Shown: positions 7,661 through 15,181, counted from the first letter of the stretch. The stretch: 20,407 bases of DNA from DASYAN01 sp036501345 (GCA_036501345.1 DASYAN010000121.1:1-20407), one strand, 5' to 3'. Numbers and translations: made by a program. The notes: generated from the letters alone by a model not told the origin.

Positions 7661-8689
7661 TTATAGACCTCTTTCGAATACTCCCATGCCGCCTTTGAGC
7701 TTGAACACATAGAGCAGATACCAGATTGATGGCAAGACGATGATCATCCCAATCACAAAGCCAATTAGCAGCAGGAGCAGTGTACTGGTTGGGCCAGCGC
7801 CGCCATCCACGGTGACATCGGGAGGGATCAAGTAAGGGATTTGTGAGACGCCCCATGAGCCGAGCAGAAATGCTGTTTCTCCCACGGCTAACATTCGTGC
7901 TATTCGGTAGTAGCGCGATGCGAGGACTATCAGGAGTGCGACACCTATCAAAAAGGTTACTAGAACTAGTGGCCAAGCATGATCGAGCATTCCTTTCCAA
8001 AGAATGGGAGCCTCGATTGGGGCAAGCGCAAGGCCAAGAATGGCAAAAGCATCTGCTGCCACGGCCGCACTCAAACCTCGCTGCCGAAAGACTTCCGCAA
8101 GTTCCCTGTCGTGCTTATTGGTTGCTTCAACTGTTAGATAGATGGCGGACAGCGTTGCACAAACAGCGACAGACATACAGCCGATCACCAGGGCAAACGG
8201 TGTTAGCCAGAGTGATCCCAGATCCGTTGTTGATGCAGGACCACGTGGATGCATCCGCCCACTGGCAACGGCTGCAGCAGAGAGACCAAGAAAAAAAGGT
8301 GTTATAATGCTGGAGAAGCTGAAGATGCGACTCCAAATGATCATGGCTGGTTTCTGGTACCTGAGTCCGTGGGTGCGAAAGACGAAGGCAGATCCACGTA
8401 GAACAATGCCGAGCAATGCCAGAGTAAGTGGAATAAAGAGAATAATGACCAATGCCGCAAATGGTGTAGGAAATACCGAAAATAAACCGACGACAAGAAA
8501 GATTATCCAGACATGATTGGCTTCCCAGACAGGGCCTAGTGCTTGATTTATCAAGTCACGCCTACGCTGGGCTTGGGGACCAGATGAGAATGGCTCCCAG
8601 AAGCCAGCTCCAAAGTCGGCCCCTCCCAGCACTGCATATGCAATGAGGGAGAGCCAGAGAATGGTGAGTAGGAGATATGGTAAGCTCAT
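7661..8689 (-). CDS. cydB: Cytochrome bd ubiquinol oxidase subunit II
   Basis: CydB pairs with CydA to form the haem-containing quinol oxidase that reduces O2 to water in the cytoplasmic membrane. From the ATG at 8689 the product is 342 residues, close to the usual 330-380. The start fits best because an AGAAGGAA ribosome site lies about 8 nt upstream; an ATG two codons earlier (8695) is too close to that site, and the open frame extending to 8749 overlaps cydA. The conserved N-terminal motif GGADFGAGFW (Asp25) and the GPVWEANHVWIIF motif are present, followed by about eight hydrophobic helices. The gene starts 13 nt after the cydA stop, so the two are translationally linked. No substitution of a known essential residue was noticed. 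cydD and cydC, which export cofactors for assembly, are not in this window. Confidence 0.93.
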   Translation of the reverse strand: MSLPYLLLTILWLSLIAYAVLGGADFGAGFWEPFSSGPQAQRRRDLINQALGPVWEANHVWIIFLVVGLFSVFPTPFAALVIILFIPLTLALLGIVLRGSAFVFRTHGLRYQKPAMIIWSRIFSFSSIITPFFLGLSAAAVASGRMHPRGPASTTDLGSLWLTPFALVIGCMSVAVCATLSAIYLTVEATNKHDRELAEVFRQRGLSAAVAADAFAILGLALAPIEAPILWKGMLDHAWPLVLVTFLIGVALLIVLASRYYRIARMLAVGETAFLLGSWGVSQIPYLIPPDVTVDGGAGPTSTLLLLLIGFVIGMIIVLPSIWYLLYVFKLKGGMGVFERGL

Positions 8690-8702
8690 TGGCATGTTCC
8701 TT

Positions 8703-10073
8703 CTAGACTCGCTGACCGTGTTCCTCAACCTGACTCTGACTCTTTTCACCGCTCACTATAGTTGACCACTCCATCTTTGGCAATGGTTTCTTCGCTAGGC
8801 GTACTAGCAAGACGATCAGAGTGATCGCCAGGATCACATAGATGGCAGAGAATATCAGAAAGGTGATATTTAAAAACGGAGCGGGTGTTGCAGCATCCTT
8901 AGTACGCAAAAAATAGTAAATCACCCAGGGTTGGCGTCCCTCCTCAGTGACAATCCATCCAAGTTCGACAGCAAGGAAGCTCAATGGACCTGCTAGCAGG
9001 ATGCCCCATAACAGCCATGTTTGTTCTGGAACGAGACGCTTGCGCATGAAGTAGAGTAACCAGAATATCAGAGCTACGAAGAAGGTAAAAAAGCCGCTCC
9101 CGACCATGCCATCAAAGGCGAGATGGATTGGAATAGGATTCGGACGATCGGCAGGCGGAAACGAGTCCAGTCCTTGAATTACGCCATTTGGACTAAATCT
9201 TGCTAGAATACTTAATCCGTTAGGGATGCGAAGGGAAAAGTAATACTGTTCAGTTTTTGGATCAGGAATGCCCCCGATATGTAATGGCACATGGCTGGAG
9301 GTCTTGAAAACTCCCTCCATCGCTGCTAACTTGGCTGGTTGGGCGCGGACGAGCAAGCGAGCATTCAAATCTCCGCTGATGATTTGTAAGGGAATAGCAA
9401 TCAAGCCCATTGCTAGCCCGAGCAATAGTCCCTTCCTCCGATAGTCATCCCGTTTGTCTCGCAGCATCGACCAAGCATAGATTGCGGCAAGCCCAAATCC
9501 ACTGCTCACATAAGAGGCCAAGATCATATGCACAGTCTCATAGGGCGTACTAGGATTAAAAATAGCTTGAACGGAGTCGACACCAATTAGTTGGCCGTGG
9601 CTGAAGTGAAAGCCGGCAGGTGTGTTCATCCAGGAGTTGGTTGTTGTGATAAACCATGCGGAAGCAGCTCCTCCAATCCAGATAGGGAAGGAGGAAAGCC
9701 AGTGTATCTTTGGTGAGACGCGATTCCATCCATAGAGATAGATGCCAATGAATATGGCCTCAATAAAGAAGGCAAACCCTTCAAACGCGAACATAGGTCC
9801 AACCACTGCTCCTGTATAATTGATATAGGTGGGCCAGAGCAAGCCTAGTTCAAACTCGACAATCGTTCCTGAAACGGCACCAATGGCGAAAATAATGGCT
9901 GTTGCTGAAGTCAGACGACGAGCCAATGCCATCCAGACAGGGTCCTTACGCCAGAGTGCAACTCCTTCAGCAATACAGAGGAGTAATGGAATCCCAACAC
10001 CCAGCACTGAAAAAATGATATGGAATACTAATGACGTACCCATTTGTGCTCGTGCTGCAAGGATATTCGGCAT
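8703..10073 (-). CDS. cydA: Cytochrome bd ubiquinol oxidase subunit I
   Basis: CydA binds haems b558, b595 and d and oxidises quinol. The chosen start at 10073 (MPNILAARAQMG) has AGAGGA 7 nt upstream; the longer frame from 10106 lacks a ribosome site and adds residues not found in the family. The product is 456 residues. Ligand and channel residues known from E. coli have counterparts: His18 (haem b595/d side), His182 and Met323 (haem b558), Glu98 and Glu105, and Lys248/Glu253 in KLAAMEG of the quinol loop. The GRQPW motif (379-383) is intact. The Q-loop is the short form without the long C-terminal insert of the enterobacterial enzyme. The gene heads the operon cydA-cydB-small membrane gene. 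The upstream 180 nt must hold the promoter, but no site is clear enough to call. Confidence 0.93.
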   Translation of the reverse strand: MPNILAARAQMGTSLVFHIIFSVLGVGIPLLLCIAEGVALWRKDPVWMALARRLTSATAIIFAIGAVSGTIVEFELGLLWPTYINYTGAVVGPMFAFEGFAFFIEAIFIGIYLYGWNRVSPKIHWLSSFPIWIGGAASAWFITTTNSWMNTPAGFHFSHGQLIGVDSVQAIFNPSTPYETVHMILASYVSSGFGLAAIYAWSMLRDKRDDYRRKGLLLGLAMGLIAIPLQIISGDLNARLLVRAQPAKLAAMEGVFKTSSHVPLHIGGIPDPKTEQYYFSLRIPNGLSILARFSPNGVIQGLDSFPPADRPNPIPIHLAFDGMVGSGFFTFFVALIFWLLYFMRKRLVPEQTWLLWGILLAGPLSFLAVELGWIVTEEGRQPWVIYYFLRTKDAATPAPFLNITFLIFSAIYVILAITLIVLLVRLAKKPLPKMEWSTIVSGEKSQSQVEEHGQRV

Positions 10074-10285
10074 AGAAATGTCCTCTTGTCTTCTCAAACA
10101 AAGCAATGTGTGATTTCAAATCGGCATAGCATAGTCCCTTGTATCTCTAGTCTTCTCTTGAGATAGCATAAGGATATAGAAGAAACACGCAAAAAAATAG
10201 AAGATGGTGACTTTCCATCTCCTATTTGAAGAGATCGACTTGGATGATTAGGAGCTATATTAGCTGTACTTCGATATTGCTTCTG

Positions 10286-10486
10286 CTAGTCACTTTCAAG
10301 CATATTGATAATTGCAATAAGTGCCTCAATAGTTGCTACTGCAACAGATTGATCAACACGCCTGTTTAGAGATTTTCGCTCGGAAGATATTCGCTTCTTT
10401 AGCCTATGCTTTATAACAAAATCGTGGTTTTGGGGAGGTTGGTCTCCCTGAGGCTGATATCCCCACTGGCCTGAATTATCTCTCAT
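10286..10486 (-). CDS. Small hypothetical protein
   Basis: This is a 66-residue open frame with a Gln/Asn/Pro-rich N-terminus (QWGYQPQGDQPPQNHD), a basic middle (KHRLKKRISSERKSLNRR) and a hydrophobic C-terminal helix (VATIEALIAIINMLES). The ribosome site is weak: only a GAAAG-like stretch is present about 10 nt upstream. It lies upstream of cydA on the same strand, with about 210 nt between its stop and the cydA start, and could be independently transcribed. I recognise no family. The amphipathic pattern looks protein-like rather than random, but this is a tentative call. Confidence 0.35.
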   Translation of the reverse strand: MRDNSGQWGYQPQGDQPPQNHDFVIKHRLKKRISSERKSLNRRVDQSVAVATIEALIAIINMLESD

Positions 10487-10628
10487 AAATGTATCATCTT
10501 TCTAAACCCTTCTGATGAGTCCTATTAAATGCTGCGAAGACATTCCCTGACCATCAAATCGGTTGGATCGTTGCTATATTTTTCTACTCAGCAGACTTGT
10601 CGTTGCGATCCGAGCCGCCTTCCTAAAA

Positions 10629-10701
10629 GGGGGGAGTGTGGCAACACAGCCCAAAGAGGTGCCGAAGGAGCTATCCACCTTAATAACTACTCGCTTTTTT
10701 T
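10629..10701 (+). ncRNA. Candidate structured RNA ending in a T-run
   Basis: A run of G (10629-10634) is followed by a TGTG/CACA stem with a GCAA (GNRA) tetraloop at 10637-10648. Next comes a stem AGGTG (10657-10661) with CACCT (10676-10680) enclosing CCGAAGGAGC, then ACTC (10689-10692), able to pair with GAGT (10634-10637), and then seven T at 10695-10701. The result is a closed, branched fold with a U-tail. The loop TGCCGAAGGAGC resembles the core of the glycine (gcvT) riboswitch, but the conserved CTCTCAGG strand of that class is absent and no glycine gene follows. It may be a terminator, a small RNA, or a decayed aptamer. A covariance-model search is needed to decide. Confidence 0.3.
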
Positions 10702-10769
10702 AGCAACTGGTGAGAAAAGTTCTCTTAATTAGTCTCACCCTCGAAGTATAGCCTAAGAGAAGAACTCTT

Positions 10770-10842
10770 TTCTAGGGCAATAGAGGGACAACTTGAAGGA
10801 AAAGGTAGACAACTTGAGCGAAAAAAATAGGCTACTTTGAAG
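10770..10842 (+). repeat. Left box-bearing end of the cassette
   Basis: TTCTAGGG is followed by three related boxes: GACAACTTGA at 10787-10796, an identical GACAACTTGA at 10808-10817, and GCTACTTTGA at 10831-10840. Spacings are 21 and 23 bp, about two helical turns, so the boxes face the same side of the DNA. The same opening motif recurs at 11497 (inverted) and 15182. Confidence 0.6.
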
Positions 10843-10864
10843 TGGGCCTAGACAAGACGCTAGT

Positions 10865-11001
10865 GCGGACAGTTTTGAAGAGGCTAGTACCGTTGGTCAC
10901 AAATCCCCCGCCAGTTCTCGAGAGGGCTATCTAGCCGAGGGAGAGGGAAAAAGTGGTGGCTTATCTGTGCGTGGCAGTACTAGCCTATTGAGACTGTCCG
11001 C
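10865..11001. repeat. Nested 137-bp inverted-repeat (MITE-like) unit
   Basis: GCGGACAGT, six or seven variable bases, then AGGCTAGTAC at 10865-10890 is matched in reverse complement at 10977-11001. The 86 bp between arms are GC-richer than the surroundings and hold no gene. The right arm encodes the last residues and stop codon of the gene at 10985-11338, so the unit appears to have replaced or redefined that gene's 3' end. The left arm also contains a GACAGTTTTGA box like those of the cassette end. Confidence 0.5.
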
Positions 11002-11338
11002 TATCGTTCCAAAAGCAATCCCAGGCAAGCAAATCTTGCCAACTATCATCTCCTATAACATCTTTAAGCATTACTAGTTGATTATCGGACAAAAATGCTT
11101 CTGCCTGATGCATATACTTTACTATATCATGTATAGTATTCGTATAAGCTTTGATTTCAAAAACTGAATTGTTTATGAATATGTCGCATAACGCTTTGCG
11201 CTGTTTCAGTGTAATGCGTTTCTTTTTTTCTCCCTCCCATTTTTGTAAAGTTTTATGCCAATTTTTATTTAAGACGTCCAATTGTGATGCTAATTCCTCA
11301 ATTGGCTGTATAAAATCTGTGTATGTATAAATTTCCAT
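10985..11338 (-). CDS. Orphan helical protein inside the cassette
   Basis: This 117-residue protein starts MEIYTYTDFIQPIEELASQ. The start is well supported: AAGGAG lies 6-7 nt before the ATG. The sequence is AT-rich, acidic and basic in alternation, and predicted by eye to be almost all alpha-helical, with a Lys/Arg cluster at KWEGEKKKRITLKQRK (about 33-48) and Trp-rich C-terminal residues (DDSWQDLLAWDCFWND). No signal peptide or transmembrane segment is present. The final residues are encoded by the arm of a nested inverted repeat, so the original C-terminus may differ. It is the sole gene between the two inverted box-bearing ends, which suggests cargo. I recognise no family; an anti-phage, toxin-antitoxin or regulatory role is possible but unsupported. 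Confidence 0.6.
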   Translation of the reverse strand: MEIYTYTDFIQPIEELASQLDVLNKNWHKTLQKWEGEKKKRITLKQRKALCDIFINNSVFEIKAYTNTIHDIVKYMHQAEAFLSDNQLVMLKDVIGDDSWQDLLAWDCFWNDSGQSQ

Positions 11339-11424
11339 TTATAACTCCTTATCGTAATGAAATCATCAAAATTATAGCACATTCTTGCGTGCTTGTAACG
11401 AGGATTGTTTCCTAGTTAACAGGT

Positions 11425-11497
11425 TTAGCCATCAATATTTTTAATCTTTTCAAAAATGTCTCTTTTTGTTTCCAAGTTGTCCCTTTTGTCCCTAGAA
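11425..11497 (-). repeat. Right box-bearing end of the cassette
   Basis: Read on the minus strand, TTCTAGGG (11497-11490) is followed by AGGGACAACTTGGAA (11484-11470) and then GACATTTTTGA (11460-11450). The two boxes start 21 bp apart. This is the inverted counterpart of 10770-10842. Confidence 0.6.
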
Positions 11498-11559
11498 AAA
11501 AGCTCTCTCATGAGTTACGCTTAGTAGGTAGGAGATTAGTAGTGGGAGGAGTGCTTTGC

Positions 11560-11572
11560 CGTTCCGGGAACG
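11560..11572. promoter_or_regulatory. 13-bp palindrome upstream of the gene at 11609
   Basis: CGTTCCGGGAACG is symmetric around its central G and lies 37 nt before the start codon. It is followed by two AACGTAA-like direct repeats (about 11568-11574 and 11579-11585). An operator is plausible; no regulator can be named. Confidence 0.3.
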
Positions 11573-11608
11573 TAATAAAAACGTAAGAACGAATAAGGAG
11601 ACTACAAG

Positions 11609-12559
11609 ATGTTGTTTGAGTGGAAAAAACAAGACCCAGGAAGTCGACCTGGCAATGAACAGTTGGAGAACAGGCATGTAGAGATGTCTCTTCGTTGTAC
11701 AAGGGAGCCAGCTACCAGAATGACTGGACTGGACGCATTACCGCATATCTCTACAATGTTAGAATCGCCTCATGAAACTCATGAGGGGCAGATTGCAAAA
11801 GATTTTAGATACCCTCAGGATTGGGATTCTCAGTGGTGGAGAAGGCCTAAGGTATTTGATCTTGCAACAGACAATCTGTCGTCTTATGCAATTTATGAGA
11901 CAATAGCCCATTACAGGATAGTGGATCCAGATTGGACATTTGAGCCTGTAGTAGAAACGTGGAATAGAATTGGGCAGTTAACAGATATTGCGCAATTATC
12001 GCCTCAGGATAAATTAGATCTGTGCGAACAGGAGCTTCAATTTTCAGCAATGATCTTCGGAAGAGAGGAAGCGAAGCAGAATAACCGATCTGAAGCAGAG
12101 TGGCAATTTCTGAAGAGGCACCTTGAAAATTGCCAGGAACTGTACTCACTTATGTTAGTTGAGTACAAAAATGCTCGAGAGTCCTACGCGAAAGTAGAAG
12201 CTGATGATATAACGGAGTTTTGGCAGTATTTAGGAAAAAATAGGCCAGAAACCTCTTTTGAAGTCATGAATGCGTTTAGGCTTGACCTTGGACGTTTTAC
12301 TTTTTGGAAGCAAGTAATTTCCAGGTCCGTCGTACCTTCTGATGTGGTGACAAAGATTGATAGTAAATTCAACCATCTCACGCAAGTAGGTCGATCCTGT
12401 CAACATGAGGAGGTAGAACCTATCTGCCGCTTTGTACCAGTCTCGCCAGAGCGATATAGATCTCTTCCAGATCTAACAATACTGCGGCATTGGTCCTATA
12501 GGACAAAATTGAGACGCCGTGTGTCCCCTTTTATCTCTAGAGAGAGACCCTTAGATTAG
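11609..12559 (+). CDS. Hypothetical protein, about 316 residues
   Basis: The ATG is preceded by AAGGAG about 8 nt upstream, and the frame is uninterrupted to 12559. The N-terminal 60 residues are polar and probably disordered (KKQDPGSRPGNEQLENR). From about residue 70 the protein is rich in Trp, Tyr and charged residues (DWDSQWWRRPKVFDLA), followed by several helices in which acidic and basic residues alternate (LSPQDKLDLCEQELQF, EAEWQFLKRHLENCQ). No signal peptide, membrane segment or known catalytic motif is visible. The C-terminus is strongly basic (RHWSYRTKLRRRVSPF), which could contact nucleic acid or membrane. The gene ends 70 nt before the glycosyltransferase-like gene on the same strand, so joint transcription is possible. 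I do not recognise the family. Confidence 0.7.
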   Translation: MLFEWKKQDPGSRPGNEQLENRHVEMSLRCTREPATRMTGLDALPHISTMLESPHETHEGQIAKDFRYPQDWDSQWWRRPKVFDLATDNLSSYAIYETIAHYRIVDPDWTFEPVVETWNRIGQLTDIAQLSPQDKLDLCEQELQFSAMIFGREEAKQNNRSEAEWQFLKRHLENCQELYSLMLVEYKNARESYAKVEADDITEFWQYLGKNRPETSFEVMNAFRLDLGRFTFWKQVISRSVVPSDVVTKIDSKFNHLTQVGRSCQHEEVEPICRFVPVSPERYRSLPDLTILRHWSYRTKLRRRVSPFISRERPLD

Positions 12560-12629
12560 ATAGTTTTGAAGGCGATCTCTCTTTTTGAGGACCGCTGTAA
12601 GATGATCTGTATTAAGGGATGATGGAGCT

Positions 12630-14351
12630 TTGGGTCTAAAGGATGTAGAACGTCCTCTTTCCTCACCTGGCATGCTAGATGAATTTTCAATCAAGCGTGC
12701 AGGTTTATCGATGCTGCCTGTTGTAATGTGTGCCCTGGCATATATCTATTGCATCGCGCTTAGCGTGACTCCTGTTAGTCACGTAAAAGGGCTAAACACA
12801 TCATTATGGATCAGTCAGGAATTACTCAGGTTGGGTCAGTGGATTCCACTGAATTTGGGTCTGAGACAGGAGTTTTATGCCTCGATGGGGGATACGGGGT
12901 ATTTAGAACTTGTGGTGCTCTTGTTATTGACTTTTGTGGTGTATGGAGTGGGGCTTTTCTTGATTTATCAAAGAGCACTCTATTTCTCTGCTATTCAGTG
13001 GTTGATCTGGCTTGTCGTCTTGATAAGTGGATGTATCTATCTCTTTACTCCTGGTATCCTAGGAAGCGATGTGTTCTCCTATGCCAGTTATGGCCGTCTC
13101 GTTTCAGTGCATTCTGCTAATCCTTATTTTGTATCTCCTTCCGCCTTCCCGCATGATCCTACATATCCATTTCTCTACTGGAGATTCACAATTTCCTCAT
13201 ATGGCCCTCTATGGACTGACATGAGTGCTTTGTTGACGCTAGTAGCTGGTGCAGAGCCATTTAGGTTGCTGATCGCGTTTCGAGTATTCGCCTTTGCAGC
13301 CCACCTGCTAAATACTGTTCTAGTGGCAGCGACCTTGAATGCGATGGGCCGTTCTATGCGTACAGTAACCTTGGGTATGTTGCTCTATGCGTGGAATCCG
13401 CTTGTGCTGGTAGAAAGTAGCCTAGGAGCACATAATGATGTCTTCGTGGTGACCTTTATTCTGCTGGGATTATGGCTCTGTGCTCGTGCTGAGAAGAGGA
13501 GAATAACACAGCTCCGTGCATATGTACTGCCGCTAGTAGCATTTACTCTGGCTGCGCTAGTGAAATATATTACAGCTCCTCTTATCGCCATTTTTATTAT
13601 AACACTCTTTGTACGGACGCTTCGTTACGGTGGCGAAAAGCAAACCAGAGCTGCAATTGCTGCATGTATCAATGCTCTGGTTGCATGGTGTATTTGTCTC
13701 AGTACTATGCTGGCTCTGTATACTCCTTTCTGGATTGGTCATACCATTCCTCTCATCGTGAATAGTTTTGCCTCAGTGCCTTTGGAACAGCAGGTGCGTA
13801 ACTCTCTGCTCTTTACTATTGATAGCTGGAATAGTGCTCATCTTCTCCCTCCTAGCCTTCAATTTCTCACTGAGCGTAACCTATGGAGCATTATAACGGT
13901 TGTTGCAGCCATTGTTCCTGTACTTATCGGGCTTCTTGCTTTATGGCGAGCTCCGGACACATCTACTGTTGCACTGGTCTCATTAGCCTCACTGGGTGGA
14001 TTGCTGCTGTTTACGCCCTGGTTTTTTGACTGGTATATCATCTGGTTGGTGGGTCTGGCTGCAGTCTGTCTACCAGTGATGTATGATCGTATTGCACGTG
14101 CCCTGGTTGCTTTTGCGCTGACCTTTTCTGCAACAGCAAATTTCATCTATTGTTCTGCGCTTATGGATTGGGTTCTGCTGGGTTATCATCCATCTTATAT
14201 CAATGTGATCACTTGGATAAGCTGGATGTGTCTTGCCATATTCGGTGTGCCACTGTTAGTGCTACTCATCTTTCTGACAAATTGGCCTCTGGTTCTGCTG
14301 AAAGGTTGTTCTTTAACACGAGGTAGCTTAGTCCAAAAGTCTCTGTTTTGA
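12630..14351 (+). CDS. Polytopic GT-C type glycosyltransferase (mannosyltransferase-like)
   Basis: The product is up to 573 residues with about 12-13 hydrophobic helices. The frame opens with TTG at 12630, preceded closely by GGAG; an ATG at 12672 (MLDEFSIKRAG) is an alternative without a ribosome site. After the first helices the loop TPGILGSDVFSYASYGRL carries the Asp (147 from the TTG) expected of GT-C enzymes, followed by ANPY, YGPLWTDM (191-198) and a later AHNDVFVV motif. This pattern matches polyprenol-phosphate-mannose-dependent mannosyltransferases of the MptA/MptB/GT87 group. Such enzymes use a lipid-linked sugar on the outer face of the membrane to build glycolipid or wall glycans. 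The exact sugar and acceptor cannot be read from sequence. The gene ends 24 nt before the convergent secreted-protein gene. Confidence 0.8.
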   Translation: MGLKDVERPLSSPGMLDEFSIKRAGLSMLPVVMCALAYIYCIALSVTPVSHVKGLNTSLWISQELLRLGQWIPLNLGLRQEFYASMGDTGYLELVVLLLLTFVVYGVGLFLIYQRALYFSAIQWLIWLVVLISGCIYLFTPGILGSDVFSYASYGRLVSVHSANPYFVSPSAFPHDPTYPFLYWRFTISSYGPLWTDMSALLTLVAGAEPFRLLIAFRVFAFAAHLLNTVLVAATLNAMGRSMRTVTLGMLLYAWNPLVLVESSLGAHNDVFVVTFILLGLWLCARAEKRRITQLRAYVLPLVAFTLAALVKYITAPLIAIFIITLFVRTLRYGGEKQTRAAIAACINALVAWCICLSTMLALYTPFWIGHTIPLIVNSFASVPLEQQVRNSLLFTIDSWNSAHLLPPSLQFLTERNLWSIITVVAAIVPVLIGLLALWRAPDTSTVALVSLASLGGLLLFTPWFFDWYIIWLVGLAAVCLPVMYDRIARALVAFALTFSATANFIYCSALMDWVLLGYHPSYINVITWISWMCLAIFGVPLLVLLIFLTNWPLVLLKGCSLTRGSLVQKSLF

Positions 14352-14375
14352 TGGCCTTGCCCTTCCACATATTGC

Positions 14376-15071
14376 CTAATGGGGATGAGCTGTGCATTGA
14401 TTATTCTGGAACAGAGGGTTAGTATCAACTGGGAGGTTAGAAGCTGGCTTCAGTATGACAGCTGTGTTTCGTGTAATCTTTCCTTCACAATCGTACAATG
14501 GGCCTTGACTAGAAGGATGATCGGCAGGACCCATATAGAGATCAATGTGATATTTCTGACCATTCAGGTCTTTATCACATTCGGCGCACTGGTCTTCCAG
14601 CATAAAATATTTTTGGAGAAAAGGGACATAGAGAATGCTTCCAACAGGGAAAGTACCGCCATTGATGGCTTTGATTCCAGCGGCAAAGGTAATTGGATCG
14701 GCATAGGTACCTGTACCTTCTGTGGCAACATCGTGGTGTGTGGGGTTCCCCTCTTTTTTAGGATAGGCAATCACGCCAGTACTGTACTGACCTGCGCCAT
14801 TATCATTGTCATTGAAGCCATAGGATGTAACATACATCTGTATTGTTTGACTATTAGCACCAGGATTGACGGGATTGCTAGGAGTTCCTGCATTGGCAGG
14901 ATTGCCAGGAGTAGTATTGTCAGGAGTACCAGTATCACCAGTATTACCAGTGACGCCAGTATTGCCAATCGTGGTAATGTTTTGCGTTTTGGACATAATA
15001 TAAGAATTATATCCGATACAAGCAAATGCGCTCATCAATAACATGAGGAGCAAGAAAGAGAAGTTTTTCAT
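14376..15071 (-). CDS. Secreted protein with low-complexity linker and possible double-psi beta-barrel domain
   Basis: The product has 231 residues. An N-terminal hydrophobic segment (NFSFLLLMLLMSAFACIG) acts as a signal peptide or anchor; Cys18 lies where a lipoprotein cysteine would be, but the preceding AFA is not a good lipobox. Residues 36-74 are a Gly/Thr/Asn/Pro-rich linker with short NTG, VTG and DTG repeats. The domain at about 76-206 contains YVTSYGFNDND, IAYPKKEGNPTHHDVATEG, GTYADPITFA, FPVGSILYVP, QCAEC (162-165) and YHIDLYMGP. This resembles secreted double-psi beta-barrel (RlpA/barwin/expansin-like) proteins, which bind or process glycans, but the match is from memory and tentative. 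Cys162, 165, 195 and 226 could form disulfides. The start has no clear ribosome site. The 3' end converges on the glycosyltransferase gene. Confidence 0.7.
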   Translation of the reverse strand: MKNFSFLLLMLLMSAFACIGYNSYIMSKTQNITTIGNTGVTGNTGDTGTPDNTTPGNPANAGTPSNPVNPGANSQTIQMYVTSYGFNDNDNGAGQYSTGVIAYPKKEGNPTHHDVATEGTGTYADPITFAAGIKAINGGTFPVGSILYVPFLQKYFMLEDQCAECDKDLNGQKYHIDLYMGPADHPSSQGPLYDCEGKITRNTAVILKPASNLPVDTNPLFQNNQCTAHPH

Positions 15072-15095
15072 TTTGTGTGTGGTGCGTCTATCCCT

Positions 15096-15116
15096 GTAGT
15101 ATTTTCAAGATACTAC
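15096..15116. promoter_or_regulatory. Perfect 7-bp inverted repeat before the secreted-protein gene
   Basis: GTAGTAT (15096-15102) and ATACTAC (15110-15116) flank a 7-nt spacer, 24 nt upstream of the start codon at 15071. It could be an operator or a leader hairpin; the absence of a visible ribosome site makes translational control conceivable. Confidence 0.35.
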
Positions 15117-15181
15117 TAAGATACCGTCTCCTTTCCAACTTGGTCTGATTGCTTATAGAATACCTGATGAGAACGGTTTTT

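Larger units (their letters stand above)
10770..11497. mobile_element. Candidate 728-bp non-autonomous cassette with inverted, box-bearing ends
   Basis: The left end (TTCTAGGG at 10770, then AGGGACAACTTGAA at 10784-10797) and the right end (CCCTAGAA to 11497, with TTCCAAGTTGTCCCT at 11470-11484) are inverted copies of one sequence, roughly 26 of 32 matching with a one-base gap. Both ends repeat a GACA-box inward at 21-bp spacing: GACAACTTGA at 10787 and 10808 on the left, and GACAACTTGG/GACATTTTTGA on the right. Phased boxes of this kind are how Tn7-, Mu- and TniA-type transposases recognise their ends. The only gene inside is the orphan at 10985-11338. No transposase and no clear target duplication is visible, so mobility is inferred. 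Confidence 0.45.

Noticed and set aside
10620..10701. Glycine or SAM riboswitch
   Set aside because: The CCGAAGGAGC loop and GGCAAC resemble parts of these classes, but the other conserved strands are missing and no matching pathway gene is downstream; kept only as a generic structured-RNA candidate.
10529..10732. Plus-strand 67-codon open frame
   Set aside because: No ribosome site, no protein-like pattern, and it covers the RNA-like fold.
10770..11497. CRISPR array
   Set aside because: The 21-bp-spaced boxes are short, degenerate and without spacers of unique sequence of regular length; there are no cas genes.
14379..15041. Plus-strand open frame of 220 codons
   Set aside because: It is antisense to the secreted-protein gene; its repetitive SIT/SIV-type residues are the complement of the linker repeats.
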